A stretch of DNA of 64,000 bases from Streptomyces sp. NL15-2K (GCF_030551255.1 NZ_CP130630.1:5685501-5749500); one strand, 5' to 3'. Numbered from the stretch's first letter, positions 26,862 to 37,704 are shown. The notes: a model not told the origin generated them from the letters alone. Numbers and translations: made by a program.

Positions 26862-27944
26862 ATGACTCAGGGGGCCGGTCAGGGACCCGAGGTGGAGCGG
26901 GCGGCGACGTTGCGCGACTTCCGGGTGCCCGCGTACGTCCACGAGACCGGTCCGTACACCCACACCGCGCACACCGACGAGACCGTGCCATCTGTCGAGG
27001 AGCCGGTGGACCCTCCCGAGGGGTACACGCCGACGCAGCGCGACCTGCCGGTGATCAACCGCGGCGACACGCTTCAGGTGCACGTCGATCCCGTGTCCGT
27101 ACTGGCACCGCAGCCCGTCAACGGCCCCGGGCCGCTGTTCGTCGTCGGGGACGTGCACGGCTATCTCGACGAACTGGTGGCCGCCCTCCAGGGCAAGGGC
27201 CTCGTCGACAGCGCGGGGCAGTGGTGTGCGGGCACCGCCCGGCTGTGGTTCCTCGGCGACTTCACCGACCGCGGCCCGGACGGCATCGGCGTCATCGACC
27301 TCGTGATGCGGCTGTCCGCCGAGGCCGCCGCGGCCGGGGGCTACTGCAAGGCGCTCATGGGCAATCACGAGTTGCTGCTGCTCGGCGCCAAGCGGTTCGG
27401 CGACACGCCCGTCAACTCCGGGGCGGGCACCGCCACCTTCCAGGCGGCCTGGCTGCTCAACGGCGGCCAGAAGACCGACATGGACCGCCTCCAGGACCAC
27501 CACCTGCAGTGGATGGCCCGCCTCGACGCCATGGAGGAGGTCGACGGCCATCTGCTCGTCCACTCCGACACCACCGCCTACCTCGACTACGGCGACTCGA
27601 TCGAGGCGGTCAACGACACCGTCCGCGAGACGATCACGCGCAACGACGCGGACGAGGTGTGGGATCTGTTCCGCAAGTTCACCAAGCGGTTCTCCTTCCG
27701 CGACGAGGGCGGAGCCGATGCCGTACGCTCGCTGCTCGATACGTACGGCGGCACCCGCATCGTTCACGGTCACAGCCCCATTCCGTACCTCCTGGGCGAG
27801 GTCGGCTCCGAGGAGAGCGAGGACACCGCCGGTCCCCTGGTCGAGGGACCGCACCTCTACGCCGACGGGCTCGCCATCGCGATGGACGGCGGGGTGACCA
27901 TGGCCGGAAAACTGCTGGTCCAGCAACTTCCCCTGGATATCTGA
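26862..27944 (+). CDS. Calcineurin-like metallophosphatase
   Basis: The 360-residue protein has the PPP/calcineurin motifs: GDVHG at 96-100, GDFTDRG at 132-138, GNHE near 165, a later LVHSD, and HGHS near 300. These bind two metal ions and the phosphate. The N-terminal 90 residues have no recognised domain and no signal peptide. ATG 26862 is chosen because GGAGGGG lies six bases upstream; the longer frame upstream lacks homology. A TATGAT box at 26780-26785 could be its -10 element. Proteins of this type act on phosphoproteins or on nucleotides such as Ap4A; the substrate is not known. Confidence 0.85.
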   Translation: MTQGAGQGPEVERAATLRDFRVPAYVHETGPYTHTAHTDETVPSVEEPVDPPEGYTPTQRDLPVINRGDTLQVHVDPVSVLAPQPVNGPGPLFVVGDVHGYLDELVAALQGKGLVDSAGQWCAGTARLWFLGDFTDRGPDGIGVIDLVMRLSAEAAAAGGYCKALMGNHELLLLGAKRFGDTPVNSGAGTATFQAAWLLNGGQKTDMDRLQDHHLQWMARLDAMEEVDGHLLVHSDTTAYLDYGDSIEAVNDTVRETITRNDADEVWDLFRKFTKRFSFRDEGGADAVRSLLDTYGGTRIVHGHSPIPYLLGEVGSEESEDTAGPLVEGPHLYADGLAIAMDGGVTMAGKLLVQQLPLDI

Positions 27945-28143
27945 AGGTTCCCGGGGCAGACGTTCCCGCAGGATGGACTGATCGACGACCGTGCTGGCCA
28001 GAGGGCATTTTCGGTAAACCCCCTGTCACCGCACACCATCATCGCTCTACCATCGGCTTATCCGTAGCAGGCTCCCCTCCGTTTCTGCCCGACGGCTCGT
28101 TCGCATGCGAGCCCCAAGCCCTACGGAGCATCGGGGGATGCAC

Positions 28144-29001
28144 ATGAACAGCGTTCCGCAGCACCTGCTGAGCGAGGACCGCCAGGAATACGAGCGGATC
28201 CTCGATGAGGCGCTGCGCTCCGCACCAAACCGCCCGGAACTGGCCGCTGTCGGACAGCGGCTCAACCCCGAACAACTGCGCACCATGGCGCTCAACGCCA
28301 CCGCACTCATCACGGCGGCCGCGGCGACCGAGTACCAGCAGTACGTGAAGGCACGCGAGGAACTGCGCCAACCGGCCTCGTCCACCCCGTCGTCCACGCG
28401 CGAAACCGGCTCCTCGGAACCGGGCACGAGCGCGATGGGGCTCGCCACCACCATGGGGGAGGCCGCCGAGACCGCCGGCGCGGGTGCCGTCGCCGTCGTC
28501 GCGGTCCTGGCACCCGTCCTCGCCGGAACCGCCGCGGCGATCTTCCTGCTCGTGGGTTACATCCTGAAGATGCTCGACCCCGAGCGGGCGTTCGCCCAGA
28601 CCATGCTCACCACCGGATGGGTGTTCGGCGCCATGACCGCGGCCGCGATCCTCGTCGCCGCCGTCGGGCTCCTGCTCACCGCGCTGCGCAACCGGCCCTC
28701 GCTCGACACCGGGCCGTACGGCGAGTTGAGCGAGGAGGTGGCCCGGGCCAGGGAAGCCTGGCAGGAGGCCCTGCTGGAGCGCGGCATCCTGCCGTTCCTG
28801 CGGGAGGCACTGGCCGACCCCGGTACCGCCGCACTGCGCCGTACGGCACCGCCGGCGCCGACCAGCCGCATACCGCACCTCGGTTACGACCGGCCAGGCT
28901 TCAGCAGCCCGGACGACGGCGCCTCCGGCTCACGCCCGAGCTACACCAGCCCGGACTATTCCAGCCCGGACTTCGGGGGGCCGGATCACAAGCCGGAGTA
29001 G
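28144..29001 (+). CDS. Two-helix membrane protein of unknown function
   Basis: This 285-residue protein has a soluble N-terminal helical part (1-70), a Ser/Thr-rich linker, two hydrophobic segments (about 111-141 and 155-182) and a cytoplasmic or external tail. The tail ends in short repeats of the form Y/F-x-S-P-D. Starts at 28138 and 28144 are both possible; GGGGG lies seven bases before the second. I recall homologues in other Streptomyces next to the metallophosphatase but know no function. Confidence 0.75.
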   Translation: MNSVPQHLLSEDRQEYERILDEALRSAPNRPELAAVGQRLNPEQLRTMALNATALITAAAATEYQQYVKAREELRQPASSTPSSTRETGSSEPGTSAMGLATTMGEAAETAGAGAVAVVAVLAPVLAGTAAAIFLLVGYILKMLDPERAFAQTMLTTGWVFGAMTAAAILVAAVGLLLTALRNRPSLDTGPYGELSEEVARAREAWQEALLERGILPFLREALADPGTAALRRTAPPAPTSRIPHLGYDRPGFSSPDDGASGSRPSYTSPDYSSPDFGGPDHKPE

Positions 29002-29014
29002 CCGGAGCGGCCCC

Positions 29015-29050
29015 TCGGCTTGCGCCCCCACCCAGGGGAGCGCAAGCCGA
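29015..29050. terminator. Bidirectional terminator between the membrane-protein gene and thiC
   Basis: Perfect 10-bp arms (29015-29024 and 29041-29050) with further pairing of C and G runs toward the loop lie between two convergent genes. Confidence 0.75.
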
Positions 29051-29129
29051 AGACCCGCCCTCGGGCGCCTGCGGTAAGGACATCGGCGCCTGTGCTCGTG
29101 TCCGGCCGTCCGCGAACAGGACCTCGCCG

Positions 29130-30959
<1,830 letters not shown>

Positions 30960-31020
30960 CTACGCCGGCATTACCCGGTAACAGGTTCGGCGGTCGACGC
31001 AGCGGTCTCCGTCTGCCGAT

Positions 31021-31034
31021 GTTTCGTGGGAAAC
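31021..31034. other. parS-like palindrome, two mismatches, inside riboswitch P3 arm
   Basis: GTTTCGTGGGAAAC, flanked by GAT and ATC, forms a hairpin-like element. It is 19 bases from a second, closer parS-like element. Confidence 0.45.
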
Positions 31035-31053
31035 ATCACTCGCTTCGAGCGAT

Positions 31054-31067
31054 GTTTCATGTGAAAC
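31054..31067. other. parS-like site, one mismatch, inside riboswitch P3 arm
   Basis: GTTTCATGTGAAAC differs from parS at one central base and keeps the ATG/CAT flanks seen in other copies of the window. Confidence 0.5.
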
Positions 31068-31200
31068 ATGGCTGGGACGGAGGTCAGCGCCCTCTCAGCC
31101 CGGTGCTCCGAGCTCCCGCGTGTACAAAGGCGGCTCCACGCTAGCGGCAATTCGGGCGCGGTGACCAGAGGGCCCCTGTCGTTCTTGCGATGATCGGTCG

Positions 31201-32901
31201 GTGACCACGACACATCAGCCCCCGTACCCACCGCCCGAGCCGCCCCGCGGACCCGGCTCCGGAAACGGCCACGGCCAGGGAGACCGTTGGGAAGACGGCC
31301 CTGGAGAGGGCCGTGGAGGCGGCCATGGTTCCGGTGGTGGACACGGCTACGGCCCCGGGCCGGCTGGTGGGGGGCACGACAGCGGCCCCGGGCCGGGAGC
31401 CGTTGGGGGGCACGGCCACCATTCCCCCGGTGGCGAGAGCGGTGGTGGTCACGGTCCTGGGGGCGGTAGCGGTGGTGGTCACGGTCCTGGGGGCGGTAGC
31501 GGTGGTGGTCACGACCCTGGTGGCGGCGACGGCCCTGGTGACGGTGGTGGTCACGGCTTTGGTGGCGGGCACGGTCACTCACACAGTCATGGGCCCGCAG
31601 CCCCCGTCTCCAAGCACCTGCGCAAGGTCATCGCGGCGGTGCTCATCCCGTTCGCCGCGGCGGTGCTGGTCGGGCTCGCGGTGCTGTGGCCCGGTGGCGC
31701 CCCTCCCCACGAGCGCACGGGCGTCGGCTTCGACCGGCAGACGCAGCAGGCCACCGTCACCAAGGTGATCGAGGTGAGCTGCAAGGACGTCAACGCCTCG
31801 GGGGTCCCGCCCACCGGAGACACTTCCACCGCCGAGGGATCCTCCGCGGTGCAACAGGCGAACGGCACCTGCAAGAAGGCGACGATCCGGGTCGACAGCG
31901 GCAAGGACAAGGGCCGTACGTTCACCGAGATCGTGCAGCCGGACCAGTCCCGGCAGTTGCACGAGGGCCAGAAGGTCGTGGTCGCCTACGAGCCCTCCGC
32001 ACCGAAGGACCTGCAGTACTCGGTCACCGACGTGAACCGTCGGCTGCCGATGGCCCTGCTCGCCGGCATCTTCGCGCTCGCCGTCGTGGTGGTGGGCCGA
32101 CTGCGCGGTGTGATGGCGCTGATCGCACTCGCCATCAGCTTCATGATCCTGAACTTCTTCATCCTGCCCGCGATCCTGCAGGGCTCGAACCCGCTTGTCG
32201 TGGCCGTGGTCGGCGCGAGCGCCATCATGCTGATCGCCCTGTACCTGTGTCATGGCCTCTCGGCCCGGACCTCCGTGGCGGTGCTCGGCACGCTGATCTC
32301 GCTGGTACTGATCGGTGTCCTCGGTTCGCTGTTCATCGGCTGGGCCGCGCTCACCGGCAACACGGACGACAACACCGGTCTGATCCACGGCCTGTATCCG
32401 TCGATCGACATGAGCGGTCTGCTGCTCGCCGGGGTCATCATCGGCTCACTCGGCGTCCTCGACGACGTGACGGTCACCCAGACGTCGGCGGTCTGGGAGC
32501 TGCACGAGGCCAATCCGACGATGGGCTGGCGCGGGCTGTACCGGGCGGGCATCCGCATCGGCCGGGACCACATCGCGTCCGTCGTCAACACGCTGGTCCT
32601 CGCCTACGCGGGCGCCGCGCTGCCGCTGCTGCTGCTGTTCTCGATCGCGCAGAGCAGCGTGGGGACGGTCGCCAACAGCGAGTTGGTGGCGGAGGAGATC
32701 GTGCGCACGCTGGTCGGCTCGATCGGCCTGGTCGCCTCGGTGCCGGTGACCACGGCCCTCGCGGCCCTGGTGGTCTCGGCCGACCGGTCGGGGGCGGAGA
32801 AGGGAACGGCCACGGCGACGGCGGGAGCGACGGGGACGGGGACGAGCGGTGCCCACCCCGCCCCGGCGCGCGGCGGGAAGGGCCGCCGCCGCAGGCGCTG
32901 A
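31201..32901 (+). CDS. YibE/F-family membrane protein with His/Gly-rich N-terminus
   Basis: The first 135 residues are Gly/His/Pro-rich and cytoplasmic or disordered; they contain tandem GGSGGGHGP repeats and end in HGHSHSHGP, a likely metal-binding stretch. A membrane helix at about 142-163 leads to an external domain (165-275), then about eight membrane helices in the YibE/F pattern, with a conserved LGVLDDVTVTQTS segment and a short basic tail. YibE/F proteins are of unknown function. The GTG start at 31201 gives the longest sensible frame; thiC is transcribed away from it. Confidence 0.85.
   Translation: MTTTHQPPYPPPEPPRGPGSGNGHGQGDRWEDGPGEGRGGGHGSGGGHGYGPGPAGGGHDSGPGPGAVGGHGHHSPGGESGGGHGPGGGSGGGHGPGGGSGGGHDPGGGDGPGDGGGHGFGGGHGHSHSHGPAAPVSKHLRKVIAAVLIPFAAAVLVGLAVLWPGGAPPHERTGVGFDRQTQQATVTKVIEVSCKDVNASGVPPTGDTSTAEGSSAVQQANGTCKKATIRVDSGKDKGRTFTEIVQPDQSRQLHEGQKVVVAYEPSAPKDLQYSVTDVNRRLPMALLAGIFALAVVVVGRLRGVMALIALAISFMILNFFILPAILQGSNPLVVAVVGASAIMLIALYLCHGLSARTSVAVLGTLISLVLIGVLGSLFIGWAALTGNTDDNTGLIHGLYPSIDMSGLLLAGVIIGSLGVLDDVTVTQTSAVWELHEANPTMGWRGLYRAGIRIGRDHIASVVNTLVLAYAGAALPLLLLFSIAQSSVGTVANSELVAEEIVRTLVGSIGLVASVPVTTALAALVVSADRSGAEKGTATATAGATGTGTSGAHPAPARGGKGRRRRR
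31441..31520 (+). repeat. 30-bp tandem repeats in the YibE/F gene
   Basis: Two identical 30-bp units (31441-31470, 31471-31500) and a diverged third encode a GGGHGPGGGS decapeptide. Exact identity of the first two units suggests recent duplication. Confidence 0.9.
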
Positions 32902-33052
32902 CGCGCTCGAGGGCGGCCGACCCGGCCATCACCCGACACCCGACCGAGCCCCCGCCATCACTCAGACCGAGCCCTCGCCATCACCCGCCCGAGCCCCGGC
33001 CGTCGGCCCGCCCCGTACCGCGGATCCCGCAACCACCCGCTCGCAGCGAGCA

Positions 33053-33119
33053 GAAGCGTTACTGCACAGCTCCGCGACCGTGACGAAGCGTTCCGCCAGG
33101 GTCGCGGCCGTAACGCTTC
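33053..33119. terminator. Long two-part hairpin between YibE/F and ssgA genes
   Basis: Perfect 10-bp outer arms (33053-33062 and 33110-33119) and inner 7-bp arms (33072-33078 and 33101-33107) can form a long stem at the convergent junction. The right arm touches the ssgA stop codon. Confidence 0.6.
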
Positions 33120-33555
33120 AGCCCGTGCTCTGCTCCTCCGCCAGGATGCGGTCCAGCGCCTCGTCGAGATGGGAGTCGAAGTCGCCGAGAGCACCCTCCT
33201 GGCCCAACGGCACGAGCTTGTCGGTGCGGTCGAGGAACGCGACCAGCGGGGCCGTGGACGAGCGGAACAGGGCCTGGTCGCCGCCGACCTGAAGCCGGAT
33301 CAGTACTTCGCCCAGCCCGTCGGGATCGGCGGGCGAGACCCGTACGTCCCCGTCGCCGCAAGGGCGCCCCAGACCGTCGATCAGCAGCTCGCGGCCGAAA
33401 GCCCAGGTCACCGGGGCATCGCCCGGCAGGTGGAAGGTCAGCCGTACGGCATAGGGATCGCAGGTCTCGTAACGCAGCTCCACCGGGATGCGGAAGGAGA
33501 GTTCCTCCGACACGAGAAAGCTCATCATGACCTCTGCCTGTACGGACTCGCCCAT
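33118..33555 (-). CDS. ssgA: Sporulation-specific cell division activator
   Basis: SsgA is an actinomycete protein that activates sporulation septation, partly by helping position SsgB and FtsZ in aerial hyphae. The 145-residue protein has the family's fold and signature segments: SFLVSEELSFRIPVELRYE, DPYAVRLTFHLPGDAPVTWAFGRELL, and a C-terminal LVAFLDRTDKLVPLGQE. A start ten codons later (MSFLV) is also plausible and used in some annotations. ssgR, its known activator, lies directly upstream in the same orientation with a 99-bp gap that should contain the ssgA promoter. Confidence 0.96.
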   Translation of the reverse strand: MGESVQAEVMMSFLVSEELSFRIPVELRYETCDPYAVRLTFHLPGDAPVTWAFGRELLIDGLGRPCGDGDVRVSPADPDGLGEVLIRLQVGGDQALFRSSTAPLVAFLDRTDKLVPLGQEGALGDFDSHLDEALDRILAEEQSTG

Positions 33556-33654
33556 TGCCTATCCCGTCACTTGCCGTCGACTGGCTGGGAATGACCCCTC
33601 TGACACTGCTGGCATCTTGCTGAACGTACACGAGAGATCACAAGGAGTGAGTTT

Positions 33655-34581
33655 TCAGATACTGATAGAGATCGCCAGAGACCCCAGGAGCCGCCCCACC
33701 GCACTCTGCAACTGCCGCGTGGCCGCCGGGAGCCGGTCGGCCTGATGAGCCGGCAGGGAGATGGCCATCGTCGCGGCAGTGTTGCCGACCGTGATCGGGA
33801 TCGCGGCGCACACCGTGCCCAGCGCGTACTCCTGCCGCTCCGTCACCGGTGCCATCCGCGGCATGCGTTCGAGCCGCCTGAGCAGGCTGTGACTGTCACG
33901 CACTGTGTACGGGGTGATGGACTGCACGGGGTAACGATCGAGGTGGTCGCGGCGGGCGTCCTCGTCCAGTTGGGCCAGCAGGCACTGTCCGATGGCGTGC
34001 GCGTGCCCGGTCTCACGGAAGTCGGCCCATTCCTCCACCGCCGGATTGCCCGGGCTGTCGGAGACGCACATGACCTCGATCTCGCCCTCGCGGTACATCG
34101 CGTAGTACACGGGTACGCCGATGGCGTCGCGCCAGCACGCGAGCGTGTCGGCGACCATGCTGCGACGTTTCTGCTGGGCTCCGCTGCCGCCCAGCCGCAC
34201 GGCCGCCTCACCGAGGAAGAACAGCCCCTTCTCACGGCGCAGATAGCCCTCGTACACGAGGGTGCGCAGCAGGTGGTAGGCCGTGGGGAGCGCGAGCCCC
34301 GTCTCGCGTGCCAGTTGCTTGGCCGGTGCTCCGTGTTCGTGCTCGGCGACGGATTCCAGCAGGCGCATCGCGCGCTGCACGGAACTGATGAGGGTCGTGG
34401 AGTGCGGCTGGGCGGGGGATTGCGTCGCCCGCCGCTGCGCGGGAGGTGCCGTCGAGGCGGACCGCACGGAGAGTGCGGAATGCTCGGGAGGCCGGGTGCG
34501 GGCTCCCTGAGCCGGGAGGGCGGGTTGGGCGATGGCGGTGGGTACGGGGGGTTCCGCGGATGCGGTGTCAACCGTGGCCAA
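33655..34581 (-). CDS. ssgR: IclR-family activator of ssgA
   Basis: The 308-residue protein has a long low-complexity N-terminus (about 60 residues rich in Pro/Ala/Thr). An IclR winged helix follows (about 63-120: LISSVQRAMRLLESVAEHE...AKQLARETGLALPTAYHLLRTL), then the ligand-binding domain. In S. coelicolor and S. griseus SsgR is needed for ssgA transcription. Gene order and family identify it. The N-terminal extension may be shorter in vivo. Confidence 0.92.
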   Translation of the reverse strand: MATVDTASAEPPVPTAIAQPALPAQGARTRPPEHSALSVRSASTAPPAQRRATQSPAQPHSTTLISSVQRAMRLLESVAEHEHGAPAKQLARETGLALPTAYHLLRTLVYEGYLRREKGLFFLGEAAVRLGGSGAQQKRRSMVADTLACWRDAIGVPVYYAMYREGEIEVMCVSDSPGNPAVEEWADFRETGHAHAIGQCLLAQLDEDARRDHLDRYPVQSITPYTVRDSHSLLRRLERMPRMAPVTERQEYALGTVCAAIPITVGNTAATMAISLPAHQADRLPAATRQLQSAVGRLLGSLAISISI

Positions 34582-34806
34582 GGGGTCACTCCCGAAGCGC
34601 GAGGGGGCAGCCCGTGTGGGGGAACACGGGACGGGTGTACGCCGCTCGCGGGGTCGTCGTCCCCGCGTCGAGTTCCGGACTCTAATCGTCCGCCACCGCT
34701 CGCAGACGGTCTGCCCAGGAGATTTCCCTCGCGCGAGGGAACCGGCGATTCCTGTTACCGACCGCCGGTTGTCCTGGGTGGACCGCTCATCGCTGGCCCC
34801 GGTCCC

Positions 34807-35019
34807 TCACCAGTCGCCGCGTGACGAGGAGCTCGCCGTGAACTTTCGCACGACGTAGATCAGTCCGCCGACCAGTGCCACGAAGACCAGCACCTTGAAG
34901 AGCAGTCCGATGACGAAGCCGACCACACTGGCTATCAGCCCGCCGAACACGACCAGGGCGATGACCGGCACCGCGACCCACTTCACCCACCACGGCAGTC
35001 CCGTGAAGATCTCTCGCAT
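34807..35019 (-). CDS. Small membrane protein, DUF5326-like
   Basis: This 70-residue protein consists of two hydrophobic helices (about 12-30 and 35-58) flanked by WWVKW and a short Arg/Lys-Ser tail. It matches my memory of the DUF5326 family found next to ssgR in Streptomyces. The function is unknown. An ATG with AGAGAGG upstream supports the start. Confidence 0.82.
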   Translation of the reverse strand: MREIFTGLPWWVKWVAVPVIALVVFGGLIASVVGFVIGLLFKVLVFVALVGGLIYVVRKFTASSSSRGDW

Positions 35020-35168
35020 CGCCCTTTACCTCTCTGATGCCCGGCACTGCTGGTGCCGGATCTTCCAATGTCCTGCACTCGATGCTAGGGCGAGGAGGGG
35101 GTCCGACGGGGGCCTCGCATCCCTTGTCCGTCCCTGACTGATCCCCTAGGGAACCCCGAGGTCACAGG

Positions 35169-35486
35169 TCAGCTCTCCGGGGGAGAGAACACCACCAGGA
35201 CCCGGAGGTCCTCGCTGATGTGGTGGAACTTGTGTGCGACACCGGCCGGCACGTACACCACGCTGCCGCGCGCCACCTGGGTGGTCTCGAGGCCGACGGT
35301 GATCGCGGCGCGGCCGCTCACAATGAAGTAGACCTCGTCCTGATTGTGCGGCTTCTGTGGATCATGCTCGCCCGCGTCTAGCGCGTACAGGCCGACGGAC
35401 ATGTTCCGCTCCCGCAGAAACTGCAGGTAGGCACCCTCATTGGCGGCGCGTTCCGCCTCCAGTTCATCCAGCCGGAATGCCTTCAT
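35169..35486 (-). CDS. Cupin-domain protein
   Basis: This 105-residue single-domain cupin has the first motif with HNQDEVYFIVSGRAAI and the second with GVAHKFHH; His and Glu residues in these motifs bind a metal. Such small cupins are isomerases, dioxygenases or sugar binders, so the reaction cannot be predicted. The ATG at 35486 fits the family length; the longer frame upstream is the shadow of the plus-strand YvlD gene. Confidence 0.87.
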   Translation of the reverse strand: MKAFRLDELEAERAANEGAYLQFLRERNMSVGLYALDAGEHDPQKPHNQDEVYFIVSGRAAITVGLETTQVARGSVVYVPAGVAHKFHHISEDLRVLVVFSPPES

Positions 35487-35546
35487 CGCCCTCGTCCGCC
35501 CTTGTCCCACTGCTCGTAGCCGATCTCGTCTGCCACGATCAGACAC

Positions 35547-35924
35547 ATGAAGAATTTCGTAGTCAAGACGATCGCCAACGCGGGCGCCCTGGCGGTCGCC
35601 GTATGGCTGCTCGACAAGATCACCCTGACCGGTGACAGCACGGGCAAGAAGGTCTGGACACTGATCCTCGTCGCCCTGGTCTTCGGCCTGGTGAACTTCC
35701 TGGTCAAGCCAATAGTGAAGGTGCTGACCTTCCCGCTGTTCATCCTCACGCTCGGCTTGTTCACCCTGGTGATCAACGCGCTGATGCTGCTGCTGACCTC
35801 GTGGCTCGCCGACAAGATCGACCTGAGCTTCCACGTCGAGGGCTTCTGGACGGCAGTCCTCGGCGGCCTGATCATCTCGATCGTGTCCTGGGCGCTCCAC
35901 GTCGTCCTTCCCGACGAGGACTGA
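35547..35924 (+). CDS. YvlD/phage-holin-4 family membrane protein
   Basis: The 125-residue protein has four hydrophobic helices and the family segment VNFLVKPIVKVLTFPLFILTLGLFTLVINALMLLL. Despite the family name, chromosomal copies are not lysis genes; a role in envelope stress is suggested for YvlD. It starts 60 bases from the divergent cupin gene and ends 7 bases before ptpA, so it shares an operon with ptpA. Confidence 0.9.
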   Translation: MKNFVVKTIANAGALAVAVWLLDKITLTGDSTGKKVWTLILVALVFGLVNFLVKPIVKVLTFPLFILTLGLFTLVINALMLLLTSWLADKIDLSFHVEGFWTAVLGGLIISIVSWALHVVLPDED

Positions 35925-35931
35925 CCACGTC

Positions 35932-36423
35932 ATGACCTACCGCGTCTGCTTCGTCTGCACCGGCAACATCTGCCGCTCCCCGATGGCCGAGTCCGTCTTC
36001 CGCGCCCGCCTCCAGGAGGCCGGACTGGACGGCCTGGTCGAGGTCGACAGCGCCGGCACGGGCGGCTGGCACGAGGGCGACGGCGCCGACCCGCGCACCG
36101 TCACCGTCCTGGCGGACAACGGCTACGACAGCGAGCACACCGCCCGGCAGTTCCAGGCCTCCTGGTTCTCCCGCCTCGACTTCGTCATCGCCCTCGACGT
36201 CGGGCACCTCAAGGCCCTGCGCCGCCTCGCCCCTTGCGAGGAGGACGCCCAGAAGGTGCGGCTGCTCCGCTCGTACGACCCCGCCGCGGGCGCCGACCTC
36301 GACGTGCCGGACCCGTACTACGGGGGTATGGACGGCTTCGAGGAGTGCCTTGAGATGGTGGAGGCGGCGAGCGACGGTCTGCTGGCCGCGGTACGGGAGC
36401 AGGTGGAGGGACGGGCGGCATGA
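35932..36423 (+). CDS. ptpA: Low-molecular-weight protein tyrosine phosphatase
   Basis: The 163-residue enzyme has the CX5R loop at residues 9-15 (CTGNICR, nucleophile Cys9, Arg15) and the general acid Asp127 in DPYYGG. In S. coelicolor PtpA removes phosphate from tyrosine and affects secondary metabolism. It starts 7 bases after the YvlD gene; its stop overlaps the following ATG (ATGA), so the three genes are one coupled operon. Confidence 0.95.
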   Translation: MTYRVCFVCTGNICRSPMAESVFRARLQEAGLDGLVEVDSAGTGGWHEGDGADPRTVTVLADNGYDSEHTARQFQASWFSRLDFVIALDVGHLKALRRLAPCEEDAQKVRLLRSYDPAAGADLDVPDPYYGGMDGFEECLEMVEAASDGLLAAVREQVEGRAA

Positions 36424-36515
36424 GCGGTACGCCGGGTCAGGGGCTGCCTTCCGACGGCGGTGGCGGCATGAGCGGTACGAGTGAGCAAGGGCCGCTTCCC
36501 GCCGGCGGTGACGGC
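36420..36515 (+). repeat. Tandem duplication of the first 48 bases of the PLP gene
   Basis: Segments 36420-36467 and 36468-36515 are alike: both start ATGAGCGGTACG and both encode a Gly/Pro-rich stretch (MSGTPGQGLPSDGG versus MSGTSEQGPLPAGG). The start codon is therefore duplicated. Confidence 0.75.
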
Positions 36516-37622
36516 ACGCGCGCGGTGCGGGCCGGGCTGCCCGAGCCGGTCAAGCACGCGCCGACTCTGCCCGGTCCGGTGTTCGCCGCCCACTTCCACC
36601 TGCCGGGCGAGGTGACGGGTCCGTACGGCTACGGCCGCGACGACAACCCGACCTGGACCCTGCTGGAGCGTGCCATCGGCGAGCTGGAGGCGCCCGGGCA
36701 GGACGGCGTCGAAACGCTCGTGTTCGCCTCCGGCATGGCCGCCGTCTCCTCTGTGCTCTTCTCGCAGCTGCGCGCGGGCGACGCCGTCGTCCTGCCCAGC
36801 GACGGCTACCAGGCGCTGCCCCTGGCGCGCGCCCAACTGGAGGCGTACGGCATCGAGGTGCGCACCGCTCCGACCGGCGGCGACGCCCAGCTCGAGGTCC
36901 TCGACGGCGCGAAGCTGCTGTGGATTGAGAGCCCGTCGAACCCGGGGCTCGACGTCTGCGACATCCGGCGGCTCGTCCAGGCGGCACACGCGCGGGGCGC
37001 CCTCGTCGCCGTCGACAACACGCTCGCTACGCCCCTCGGGCAGCGGCCTCTGGAGCTCGGCGCCGACTTCTCCGTGGCCAGCGGCACCAAGCAGCTGACC
37101 GGGCACGGCGACATCCTCCTGGGATACGTCACCGGCCGCGACGCCGAGGCCATGGCCGCCGTACGCCGATGGCGCAAGATCGTCGGGGCGATTTCCGGGC
37201 CCATGGAGGCGTGGCTCGCACATCGCTCGATCGCCACGCTCCAGCTGCGCGTCGACCGGCAGAACGCGAATGCCCTGGTGCTTGCCGAGGCGCTGCGGGA
37301 GCGGCCCGAGGTGACCGGGCTGCGCTATCCGGGGCTGCCCGACGACCCCGCGCACAAGATCGCCTCGCAGCAGATGCGGCGCTACGGGTGCGTGGTCTCC
37401 TTCACGCTGCCCACGCGCACGCGTGCCGAACGTTTCCTCGACGCGCTGCGGCTTGTGGACGACGCCACGAGCTTCGGCGGGGTGCGGTCCACCGCCGAAC
37501 GGCGTCGGCGCTGGGGCGGGGACGACGTACCGGAAGGCTTCATTCGCTTCTCGGTCGGTGCCGAGGACCCCGATGACCTGGTGGCGGATGTGCTGCGTGC
37601 GCTGGACGCAACGGCCCAGTGA
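36420..37622 (+). CDS. PLP-dependent cystathionine gamma-lyase/synthase family enzyme
   Basis: This 400-residue fold-type I enzyme belongs to the Cys/Met metabolism family. The PLP lysine is Lys224 in SGTKQLTGHGD; other landmarks are FASGMAAV (phosphate-binding loop), ESPSNPGLD and DNTLATP. It probably acts in transsulfuration, but lyase and synthase activities cannot be separated from sequence. The ATG at 36420 overlaps the ptpA stop. A second ATG lies at 36468 after an imperfect 48-bp tandem duplication that repeats the first 16 codons. Either may be used. Confidence 0.88.
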   Translation: MSGTPGQGLPSDGGGGMSGTSEQGPLPAGGDGTRAVRAGLPEPVKHAPTLPGPVFAAHFHLPGEVTGPYGYGRDDNPTWTLLERAIGELEAPGQDGVETLVFASGMAAVSSVLFSQLRAGDAVVLPSDGYQALPLARAQLEAYGIEVRTAPTGGDAQLEVLDGAKLLWIESPSNPGLDVCDIRRLVQAAHARGALVAVDNTLATPLGQRPLELGADFSVASGTKQLTGHGDILLGYVTGRDAEAMAAVRRWRKIVGAISGPMEAWLAHRSIATLQLRVDRQNANALVLAEALRERPEVTGLRYPGLPDDPAHKIASQQMRRYGCVVSFTLPTRTRAERFLDALRLVDDATSFGGVRSTAERRRRWGGDDVPEGFIRFSVGAEDPDDLVADVLRALDATAQ

Positions 37623-37665
37623 CCACCCTTGCGCACACGCGGGACGATGTCCGGCTACGCACAGC

Positions 37666-37704
37666 GGACGGTCCGAGCCTCCCCCCTCGTGGCTCGGACC
37701 GTCC
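37666..37704 (+). terminator. Terminator after the PLP enzyme gene
   Basis: A perfect 14-bp stem (37666-37679 and 37691-37704) with an 11-nt C-rich loop lies 44 bases after the stop. Confidence 0.8.

Noticed and set aside
29002..29129. Possible mobile-element insertion point between the membrane-protein gene and thiC
   Set aside because: I recall elements at this position in S. coelicolor, but here there are only 128 bases with a terminator and no att-like repeat.
31441..31520. 30-bp repeats considered as CRISPR
   Set aside because: Units are directly adjacent without spacers, in frame, and encode HG-rich peptides.
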